20,346 nt of DNA from DASTBU01 sp035711845 (lineage in GTDB: Bacteria > Acidobacteriota > Vicinamibacteria > Vicinamibacterales > 2-12-FULL-66-21): the NCBI GenBank assembly GCA_035711845.1, contig DASTBU010000109.1:1-20346 (forward strand), in the 5' to 3' direction. The notes under the pieces were generated by a model that did no database searches, was not told where the DNA came from, and saw only the letters and a list, made by a program, of their open reading frames with translations. The translations under genes and the position numbers were made by a program. Positions 7,601-13,751 of this stretch are shown in pieces. Within the stretch, counting starts at the first letter, position 1. Every line of letters begins with the position of its first letter.

Positions 7601-7966
7601 TTTACCCGAGCGTACCATCAGGCGATCGAGGCTGGTGCTCAGAAGGGGACGTCACGGCTGCTCCCGACAGGCGGACGGTCCGGCCCATTGTAACGTGTCC
7701 GCCGAAGAACGCCGGTCGTGCAAGAAGCGGCGTGGGAGCGCGCCTCCAACACCTCTCGAAGACAACGGGCCCAGCGGCGGCCGTTCGATGGTCCTGCCAG
7801 TGTCCGGACGCGGCGTCCTCAATCAGAAACCGGATCCTGGACGTGGCAGTTGGCAGATCCTGACGCCCGGTTGGCCAGGACGCCGGCGCCCGACGCACGT
7901 ATTCGATTTACCCTGGGGTTGGGGGAGCTCGTCGGTCCGCCGTCCGCCTTCCGCCTATCCCGCCGG
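7601..7966. other. Stretch without a recognised gene
   Basis: Between the kinase remnant and the SGNH hydrolase stop codon I see no frame with protein-like pattern, no ribosome-binding site tied to a plausible start, and no clear repeat. It may hold the degraded upstream region of the kinase remnant. Confidence 0.45.
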
Positions 7967-8755
7967 CTACTGCAGAGCGTTCCACACCGCCTCGAACTCC
8001 TGGGCAATGAACGTGTGCCCGAGGTTTGTCGGATGCACGTCGATGTCGAGGGGCCCGACGAACCCGAGGCGGCGCTCGACCAGCACCAGTCCGGTCCGCC
8101 CTGCCGACGCAGAGTACAGGTCCACGACAGCGACTCTGGAGCCTGGGGGAACGGGGACGGCCTGGAGCGCGACGCGAAGCGCCTGATCGAACCCCTGCAG
8201 GACCTGGTCGAGCAGCGCGGCGAACTGTGGGACGGGGTGCGGTATGCGGTAGTAGTTCGACACGAGAATGGTGACATCCGACAGCACGGGGCACGGCGCG
8301 CCCGAGAACGGATCCGTCACGGTGGTGTTCACCAGGCCACCGCCATTGTTCAGCAGCAGGTCAACGGCCTCCGCGACGCGCAGGGCAATTGCCGGGATGT
8401 CGAGATCACCCGACAAAAAGTCGATAGCCCCCGCCGTGATCGACACGACAGTGGGACGCACCCCGCTCGTCGCGCACAGCACTTGAGGGACCTGGTGATC
8501 CCGGAGATCCCAGCTCCGCGTGCCCTTGACTGCCGCGTTGACGTAGAGCGTCTCGGACTTTTGCCCGAACACGCCCCGATCGTACAGTTGGTACGCGTAG
8601 CCGTGCGTCATCGGCAGGGCCCCCTGGCCGGCCGCCACGCTGTCGCCCATCGCCAGGTAATACACCGACTTCGGGAAGCTGATTTGCGTGGACACAGGCG
8701 CGGGAAACAGAAGCAGACCGAGACACACGACCGCAACGAAGAGTCGAGGGGACAT
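7967..8755 (-). CDS. Secreted SGNH/GDSL-family hydrolase
   Basis: A 262-residue protein. The ATG at 8755 is chosen because AGGAGG lies 6-7 bases upstream and it opens a good Sec signal peptide (MSPRLFVAVVCLGLLLFPAP). The nucleophile block is LAMGDSVAAGQG with S39, and the C-terminal block is DIDVHPTNLGH with H241 as the likely general base. Between them VSITAGAIDF occupies the place of the GxND block, with Ala-Ile replacing the usual Asn, so the oxyanion hole is atypical. SGNH enzymes are esterases, lipases or carbohydrate deacetylases; the substrate is unknown. It follows the Crp/Fnr gene on the same strand after 219 bases, with its own -10-like box and a palindrome in the gap. Confidence 0.85.
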   Translation of the reverse strand: MSPRLFVAVVCLGLLLFPAPVSTQISFPKSVYYLAMGDSVAAGQGALPMTHGYAYQLYDRGVFGQKSETLYVNAAVKGTRSWDLRDHQVPQVLCATSGVRPTVVSITAGAIDFLSGDLDIPAIALRVAEAVDLLLNNGGGLVNTTVTDPFSGAPCPVLSDVTILVSNYYRIPHPVPQFAALLDQVLQGFDQALRVALQAVPVPPGSRVAVVDLYSASAGRTGLVLVERRLGFVGPLDIDVHPTNLGHTFIAQEFEAVWNALQ

Positions 8756-8776
8756 ATCCAACCTCCTGCAGCCTCT

Positions 8777-8782
8777 ATCATA
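8777..8782 (-). promoter_or_regulatory. Possible -10 box for the SGNH hydrolase gene
   Basis: On the reverse strand this reads TATGAT, about 22 bases before the start codon, leaving room for the AGGAGG site in the leader. No convincing -35 hexamer is seen; the palindrome at 8803-8813 occupies that zone. Confidence 0.35.
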
Positions 8783-8802
8783 AGGGCCGAAGCGCGGCGC
8801 CC

Positions 8803-8813
8803 ATTGTGACAAT
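8803..8813. promoter_or_regulatory. Operator-like palindrome ATTGTGACAAT
   Basis: A perfect 11-base palindrome with one central base. It contains TTGTGA, a half-site-like word for Crp/Fnr proteins, and lies about 38 bases upstream of the start expected from the TATGAT box. A Crp/Fnr gene ends 160 bases away. A full 22-base Crp site is not present. Confidence 0.35.
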
Positions 8814-8974
8814 CGCCGCGCATTGAGCCTACTCCCCTTTGGGGCCACGCGGAGCGGATTTCGGCGGTTCAGGTACGCCCGCCGTGCGCCGCCGCTTGCC
8901 TGGTGGCAATCGCATCTTCCAGCACGATATAGCGTCAAATGGCAGAGGGCGGACGACGGCTCCTACGAGAGGGC

Positions 8975-9670
8975 TCAGACTGGCAGATCCTCCGCAATCC
9001 TGACCAGCCGGTGCGGCTGGCGCACGACCACGCGGCGGCGGCCCGTGGCAATGAGCCCGTCGTCCTCCCACCCGCTCAACGTACGGCTGACCGTGAAGAG
9101 CGTGGTGCCCGTCATCTGCGCGAGGTCCTGGCGCGAGAGCGGGAAATCGATCTCGACCCCGGCTGCGACGCGGCGTCCCGCGTGCTGCGCGAGCCGCAGC
9201 AGCGCGCGGGCGATGCGGCGTTCCACGCGTTCGGTCATCAGCTCGCGATGCTGGCGCTGCAGCTCGTGCAGGCGATCGGCGATCATGCGCGCCGCGTTGA
9301 TCGCAATTGGCGGAAACCTGTGCATCAACGCCGCGATGCGCGGCCCATCCCACGCATGGGCCTCGGAGGCCTCGAGGGCGCGCGCGGTCACCGGATAGGT
9401 CGCGTTGTCGGCGATGGCGGCGACGCCGCCGAACGGCTCGCCCGGGCCGACGACCCTGAGAATCACCTCGTGGCCTTCCGCCGAGATCTGGGTGAACTTC
9501 ACGCGGCCGCGGCGGAGTACGAAGAACAACCGTGCCGGCTCCCCCTCGCGAAAGAACGTCCGGCCCGCGGCGGCGCGCACGAGGCGGGCATCCACCGCCG
9601 CGGCGGCGAGCGCCTCCCGGTCGAGACCGCGGAAGAGCGGCACGCCCGCGAGCAACTGGGAGGCCTGCAC
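8975..9670 (-). CDS. Crp/Fnr-family transcriptional regulator
   Basis: A 231-residue regulator. The frame extends to an ATG at 9766 that would overlap the divergent ATPase leader; the GTG at 9670 (VQASQLLAGVPLFRGL) matches where Crp/Fnr proteins usually begin, although no good Shine-Dalgarno is seen for it. Residues 1-110 form a cyclic-nucleotide-binding-type beta roll (FFREGEPARLFFVLRRGRVKF, GPGEPFGGVAAI). A long dimer helix follows, then a winged helix with LSRQDLAQMTGTTLFTVSRTL and the wing GLIATGRRRVVV. There is no N-terminal cysteine cluster, so it is not an oxygen-sensing [4Fe-4S] FNR; the effector is unknown. It is divergent from the metal ATPase gene and is a natural candidate for its regulator. 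Confidence 0.9.
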   Translation of the reverse strand: MQASQLLAGVPLFRGLDREALAAAAVDARLVRAAAGRTFFREGEPARLFFVLRRGRVKFTQISAEGHEVILRVVGPGEPFGGVAAIADNATYPVTARALEASEAHAWDGPRIAALMHRFPPIAINAARMIADRLHELQRQHRELMTERVERRIARALLRLAQHAGRRVAAGVEIDFPLSRQDLAQMTGTTLFTVSRTLSGWEDDGLIATGRRRVVVRQPHRLVRIAEDLPV

Positions 9671-9750
9671 ACCAGCATGATAACGAACACTCGGGTCGCC
9701 GCGGCAGGGCCGCAACCGCGCCGGACCGGCGCAAGTTCCAGCTATAGTCA

Positions 9751-9764
9751 AGGAAGGAGGAGCC
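9751..9764 (+). promoter_or_regulatory. Strong Shine-Dalgarno before a possible ATT start
   Basis: AGGAAGGAGG is followed after 4 bases by ATT (9765), which is in frame with the ATPase and would add 26 residues. No ATG, GTG or TTG in that frame lies between this site and the GTG at 9843. Confidence 0.4.
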
Positions 9765-9842
9765 ATTCACAGCGGAGAGACCCCGCCGGAGACGCCCTAT
9801 GCCGTTCGGTGGCGGACGCAGCCGCTCGTCAGCCGCGACACG

Positions 9843-11657
9843 GTGATCGCGGGCATCGCGCTGGCGGGCATCGCCGTCCACCTCGTGCTGCGCTGGGGAA
9901 CCGAGGCGTCGCCGTTCGCGCGCAACCTGCCGCTCTTCGTGGTGCTCGGAACCGGAGGGGCGCCGCTCGTCGTGGAACTGGCGGTCAAAGCGCTGCGCCG
10001 GCAGTTCGGATCCGATCTGCTGGCCGGCATCTCCATTGTCACCGCGGTGCTGCTCGACGAGTACCTCGCCGGGGCGCTCGTCGTGCTCATGCTGTCGGGC
10101 GGGGGCGCACTCGAGACGTTCGCTGCGGGACGCGCGTCGTCGGTGCTGCAGGCGCTGGCCCGCCGCATGCCGCTCGTCGCGCACCGGCGCATCAACGGGC
10201 GCGTGGAGGACGTCGCGCTCGATGCGGTCCGCGTCGGCGATACGCTCGTGGTCTTGCCGCACGAGATCTGTCCGGTGGACGGCGTCGTCGTGGACGGCCA
10301 CGGGGTGATGGACGAGTCGTACCTGACGGGCGAGCCGTTCATGATGCCCAAGGCGCCGGGCTCCAACGTCTTCTCCGGCGCGATCAACGGGGAAGAAGTG
10401 CTGACGTTGCGCGCTACTGAGGCCGCTGAGGATTCGAGGTATGCGCGGATCATGCGAGTCATGCACGAATCCGAGCAGCGCCGCCCGCAGCTCCGCCGGC
10501 TCGGCGACCAGCTCGGCGCGTGGTACACGCCCGTCGCGCTCGGATTGGCCGTCAGCGCCTGGCTCTGGAGCGGCGAGCCCGTGCGCTTCCTCGCGGTTCT
10601 GGTCGTTGCGACGCCATGTCCGCTGCTCATCGCGATCCCGGTCGCCATCATCGGTACCATCTCGCTCGCCGCGCGCCGCGGCATCATCATCCGCGACCCG
10701 GTCGTGCTCGAGCGGATCGACCGCACGCGAACGATCATCCTCGACAAGACCGGCACGCTCACCTATGGCGAGCCGAGCCTGACCGAACGCCTCGCCGCAC
10801 CCGGAATGGACGATGGGCGAGTACTTCAGCTCGCGGCGAGCCTGGAACAATACTCGAAGCACCCGCTCGCGCGGCCCATTCTCCAGGAAGCCGCGGCGCA
10901 GGGCCTGGCGGTGCTCGAGGCAACCGAGGTCGCGGAGCGGCCCGGTCAAGGCCTGCGGGGCATCGTGGATGGTCACGAGGTGCGGATCATGGGCCGGAAG
11001 GATGCCGCGGCCCTCGGTTTCGCCGGCTCGCTCCCACCTCAGGTGTCCGGCCTCGAGTGCGTGGTCGTCGTCGACGGCCGCTACGCCGCGACGTACCGTT
11101 TTCACGACGCGCCCAGGCCCGACAGCCGTTCCTTCATCGGCCACCTGGTCCCGCAGCACGACATCGAGCGCATCCTCCTCGTTTCCGGGGATCGAGAGCC
11201 GGAGGTCCGGTATCTCGCCGACAGGGTGGGCATCAGCGAAGTCCACGCGGGCCGCAGTCCGGAAGACAAAGTGGAGATCACCCGGGCGGAAACCGAGCGC
11301 GCGCCGACGCTGTTCATTGGAGACGGGATCAACGACGCGCCCGCGCTCGCGACGGCGACGGTCGGCGTCGCCTTCGGCCACCACAGTGAGATCACGGCCG
11401 AGGCGGCCGGCGCAGTGATCATGGACACGTCGCTCGTGCGCGTGGACGAGCTATTCCACATCGCGCGGCGCATGCGGCGGATCGCGCTTCAAAGTGCCGT
11501 GGGCGGGATGGCCGCGAGCCTGGCAGGAATGCTCTTCGCCTTCGTTGGACTGCTGCCTCCCGTTTCGGGCGCCGTGGTTCAGGAGATCATCGACCTGGCA
11601 GCCGTCCTGAACGCCCTGCGCGCCGCCGTCCCCGGCGGCGAGCTCAGCGACTATTGA
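9843..11657 (+). CDS. P1B-type heavy-metal P-type ATPase without HMA domain
   Basis: A 604-residue membrane pump counted from the GTG at 9843, the first standard start in frame. That start cuts into the first membrane helix and lacks a ribosome site, so translation may begin at ATT 9765. Visible motifs are the actuator TGE (162-164), the metal-site motif TPCPL with C259 in the helix before the P-domain, DKTGTLT with phosphorylated D301, SKHPLA with H340-P341 (the HP motif of P1B pumps), and GDGINDAP at 493-500. Two membrane helices close the protein. There is no N-terminal metal-binding domain. The TPCPL variant, not CPC or SPC, leaves metal specificity open. It diverges from the Crp/Fnr gene and converges on hsp20, with both stop codons touching repeat array C. 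Confidence 0.93.
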   Translation: MIAGIALAGIAVHLVLRWGTEASPFARNLPLFVVLGTGGAPLVVELAVKALRRQFGSDLLAGISIVTAVLLDEYLAGALVVLMLSGGGALETFAAGRASSVLQALARRMPLVAHRRINGRVEDVALDAVRVGDTLVVLPHEICPVDGVVVDGHGVMDESYLTGEPFMMPKAPGSNVFSGAINGEEVLTLRATEAAEDSRYARIMRVMHESEQRRPQLRRLGDQLGAWYTPVALGLAVSAWLWSGEPVRFLAVLVVATPCPLLIAIPVAIIGTISLAARRGIIIRDPVVLERIDRTRTIILDKTGTLTYGEPSLTERLAAPGMDDGRVLQLAASLEQYSKHPLARPILQEAAAQGLAVLEATEVAERPGQGLRGIVDGHEVRIMGRKDAAALGFAGSLPPQVSGLECVVVVDGRYAATYRFHDAPRPDSRSFIGHLVPQHDIERILLVSGDREPEVRYLADRVGISEVHAGRSPEDKVEITRAETERAPTLFIGDGINDAPALATATVGVAFGHHSEITAEAAGAVIMDTSLVRVDELFHIARRMRRIALQSAVGGMAASLAGMLFAFVGLLPPVSGAVVQEIIDLAAVLNALRAAVPGGELSDY

Positions 11658-11756
11658 GTCCCTGGTCCCTGGGTCCCTCAGGCCTGGGTCCCCGGGGCCC
11701 GGGGACCAAGGGACAAGGACCGAGGGACCAGCGACCCAGGACCAGGGAGCCAGGGA
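11658..11756. repeat. Palindromic repeat array C (GTCCCTG-type units)
   Basis: Units of 7-8 bases such as GTCCCTG and GGTCCCT run inward from the left; their complements (GGGACCA, AGGGACA) run inward from the right. The centre at 11687-11707 is a perfect inverted repeat of 10-bp arms around one base. The array exactly fills the gap between the ATPase stop (TGA) and the hsp20 stop (TAG), each immediately followed on its own strand by the repeat, so it could serve as a two-way terminator. Confidence 0.92.
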
Positions 11757-12326
11757 CTATTTCCTGGACTTCTCCTCGGAGATCTCGATCTTCCGCCCCC
11801 TCCGCACCTCCTGTGACGGGGACTGGAGGACGACCTCGAGCACACCGTCAGCGAAGTTGGCCTTCGCGCTGTCGGCCACCGTCCCTTCGGGCAGCGGGAT
11901 CACTCGGCAGAAGCTGCCGTAGGCACGTTCGCTGCGGTACACGCCTTCGCGCTCCTCATCCTTGTCGTACTTCCGCTCGCCCCGAATGGTCAGCCTGTCC
12001 TCGCCGACCTCGACATTGAGATCGTTGCGGGAGAGGCCCGGAACGTCGGCACGGACCACGAACTCGTTGCCCCGCTGGAAGGCTTCGACGGCCGGCGCCC
12101 AGTCCGCAGCTTCCTCCCCGAATGGCGAGATCATTCCGCGCCTGCCGAACCCGCCGAACAACCGATCCATGTCCTCCTGCATCCGCCGGAACATCCCGAA
12201 CGGGCTCGAGCTGAAGATGTCGAACGGATCCCATCGCGCGAGCTCGCGGCTCTGCCCGGACCTCTGAAGGCCGCGCTCGCCGCGCGTCTGCTCACCTTGG
12301 CGCTCAACATTACGTGCCTCTGCCAT
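11757..12326 (-). CDS. Hsp20/alpha-crystallin small heat-shock protein
   Basis: A 189-residue ATP-independent chaperone that binds unfolding proteins. The ATG at 12326 is chosen for its AAGGAGAG leader about 6 bases upstream; the frame extends slightly further. A charged N-terminal arm (1-30) leads to WDPFDIFSSSPFGMFRRMQEDMDRLF, the usual motif before the core. The alpha-crystallin domain spans about 76-170 (VVRADVPGLSRNDLNVEV, RLTIRGERKY) with the C-terminal signature ANFADGVLEVVL. The final tail KIEISEE supplies the I-x-I anchor used in oligomer assembly. The stop codon TAG is embedded in the edge of array C, convergent with the metal ATPase. Confidence 0.95.
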   Translation of the reverse strand: MAEARNVERQGEQTRGERGLQRSGQSRELARWDPFDIFSSSPFGMFRRMQEDMDRLFGGFGRRGMISPFGEEAADWAPAVEAFQRGNEFVVRADVPGLSRNDLNVEVGEDRLTIRGERKYDKDEEREGVYRSERAYGSFCRVIPLPEGTVADSAKANFADGVLEVVLQSPSQEVRRGRKIEISEEKSRK

Positions 12327-12607
12327 ATCGCACTCTCCTTCCATTTGATGTAATGAGAGAGAAAAAAACCACGCAGGAAAAACCATCGAGCGGGGCCTTC
12401 CTCCGCTCGTCGATTGGAAGCAAGCGCGACTCCATCGTCGTTGGGTGACAGTTGTCTGACGTTTAGCAGAACGCGCCGGCGCGCGTGTAGCAGGATCGAA
12501 CCGTGCGTGTAGGCAATCGCTACGGGCTTCCGCAGATGGTCTTGCCGAATCCGTGCTATGCGTCGCTAAAATAGCTGGGAACGGCTGACGCGCTCGCGGG
12601 AGGTTCG
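12327..12607. other. Divergent regulatory gap between hsp20 and the DsrE-like remnant
   Basis: No gene is seen in these 281 bases. They include an A/T tract just upstream of hsp20, a stem of CGAGCGG with CCGCTCG (12387-12409), and the palindrome CGCGCCGGCGCG (12472-12483). No CIRCE element is present. Confidence 0.5.
12542..12572 (+). promoter_or_regulatory. Possible promoter of the DsrE-like gene
   Basis: TTGCCG (12542-12547) and TAAAAT (12567-12572) are separated by 19 bases, which is on the long side. The expected start lies about 28 bases before the ATG, and GGGAGG follows at 12598-12603. Confidence 0.35.
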
Positions 12608-13008
12608 ATGAACGTTGCGTATGTGTTCACCAGTCCACGCGCCGCCAGCTACAAGCTCGGCCTGATGATCCTGCCGCAGCTCGAAGCTGACACGCACGGT
12701 GTGGACGTTGCCGGCATGTTCTTCTTCGACGACAACGTCTTCGCGCTGAGGCGGGGCGACCCGATCGGCGAGCGCCTGGCGCAGAACGCCCAGCAGCGGG
12801 GATGCTGCTGATGATGTGCGACATGTGCGCGCTCGAGCGCGGGCTTGCCGAGGGAGAACCACGCTAATGCGACTCGAAGGGCCGCGGCCGGAAAGAGCCG
12901 GGCGAGTGCCGCGTGAAGGACACGGTTGCCGGCGTCCAGGTGGGCTGCTTCCCCGACCTTTATGCGGCGCTGGCCGGCAACATGCCCGACCAAATCATTA
13001 CTCTCTGA
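12608..13008 (+). pseudogene. DsrE-like (SaoD-type) protein gene with a frameshift and an internal stop
   Basis: The start ATG has GGGAGG 4 bases upstream. The first frame reads MNVAYVFTSPRAASYKLGLM, then LPQLEADTHGVDVAGMFFFDD and GDPIGERLAQNAQQR, the pattern of small DsrE-like sulfur-relay proteins (I recall this subtype being called SaoD; from memory only). At a run of four G (12798-12801) it loses frame. One more G would continue into MLLMMCDMCALERGLAEGEPR, but that frame then meets TAA at 12865, where relatives have Trp, before going on through CD...VGCFPDLYAALAGNMPDQIITL to TGA at 13006. With one insertion and one codon repaired it gives a protein of about 133 residues. The two independent lesions favour true decay, but the homopolymer indel alone could be a sequencing error. 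Confidence 0.7.
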
Positions 13009-13015
13009 GGCTCGT

Positions 13016-13078
13016 CAACTCCCAACTTCCAACCTCCACCTCCCAATTTGAAAATTGGGAGGTGGAAGTTGGGAGTTG
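13016..13078. repeat. Palindromic heptamer array D (CAACTCC-type units)
   Basis: Nine consecutive units of exactly 7 bases: CAACTCC, CAACTTC, CAACCTC, CACCTCC, CAATTTG, then AAAATTG, GGAGGTG, GAAGTTG, GGAGTTG. The second group is the inverse complement of the first apart from one extra left-hand unit (CAACCTC). It lies between the DsrE-like stop codon and the methyltransferase ATG, ending four bases before that ATG. Confidence 0.93.
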
Positions 13079-13082
13079 AACC

Positions 13083-13721
13083 ATGTGGAACCGCATTCGC
13101 TACACCCTGTGGGCGCCGTTTTACGACCCTTTCGTGGCCGCGGTCGGGTTCGATGCCCTGCGGCGCCAGTCGATCGACCATCTCCGGCTTCGCGCGGGGG
13201 ATCGGGTCCTGATCTCTGGAGCGGGCACCGGGCAAGACCTGCCGCATCTTCCGGCCGGCGTGGAGGTCACTGCGATCGACGTCACGCCGGCGATGCTTGC
13301 CAGGTTGAAGCGACGCGCCTCGGACCTCGGGCTGACGGTGGACGCGCGCGTGATGGACGCGCGGCGGCTCGAGTTCGAGGATGCCCGCTTCGATGCGATC
13401 ATCCTGCACCTCATCCTCGCCGTGATGCCGGAGCCGGACCGCGGCCTGGCCGAAGCGATCCGCGTGCTGAGGCCGGGGGGCCGGATCGCGGTGTTCGACA
13501 AGTTCCTGGGCGACGAGCAAGAGCCGTCGATCGGGCGACGGCTGCTGAACCTGATGATGAAACCGCTCTGCACCGACATGAACCGCCGGTTCGGACCGTT
13601 GGTTCGACCAACTGGCCTGATCGTCGAACGCGACGAGCCGGCCGCCTTCGGCGGGATGTACCGGTTGATCACGCTGCGCAAGCCGGACCAGCCCGATCAT
13701 CCAGGAGACCGGCGATCGTGA
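13083..13721 (+). CDS. Class I SAM-dependent methyltransferase
   Basis: A 212-residue cytosolic enzyme of the UbiE/PmtA-like group. The N-terminal YTLWAPFYDPF is typical. SAM motif I is VLISGAGTGQD (G46-x-G48-x-G50); motif II carries the acidic residue in AIDVTPAML (D66), then DARRLEFED and FDAIILHLILAVMPEP, and post-motif III is VLRPGGRIAVFDKF. Such enzymes methylate lipid headgroups, quinones or small molecules; the acceptor cannot be told. The ATG is fixed by the start of homology. No ordinary Shine-Dalgarno is present, but the purine-rich right arm of array D (GGAGTTGAACC) sits immediately upstream and may act as or hide the ribosome site. It converges on the large kinase gene with a 30-base gap. 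Confidence 0.88.
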   Translation: MWNRIRYTLWAPFYDPFVAAVGFDALRRQSIDHLRLRAGDRVLISGAGTGQDLPHLPAGVEVTAIDVTPAMLARLKRRASDLGLTVDARVMDARRLEFEDARFDAIILHLILAVMPEPDRGLAEAIRVLRPGGRIAVFDKFLGDEQEPSIGRRLLNLMMKPLCTDMNRRFGPLVRPTGLIVERDEPAAFGGMYRLITLRKPDQPDHPGDRRS

Positions 13722-13751
13722 GATGCGCCTGATTCAGGAACGCGGCTGGCC

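Noticed and set aside
8829..11384. 851-codon open frame on the reverse strand
   Set aside because: It lies antisense to the metal ATPase in a very GC-rich region, has Arg/Asp/His-biased composition without any domain motif, and conflicts with the Crp/Fnr gene in another frame.
12387..12409. Stem upstream of hsp20 as a heat-shock operator or RNA thermometer
   Set aside because: It is not the CIRCE sequence and does not pair with the ribosome site, so no regulatory role can be supported.
12865..12867. Recoded stop codon in the DsrE-like gene
   Set aside because: TAA is not used for selenocysteine or pyrrolysine, and the same gene also has a frameshift, so decay is simpler.
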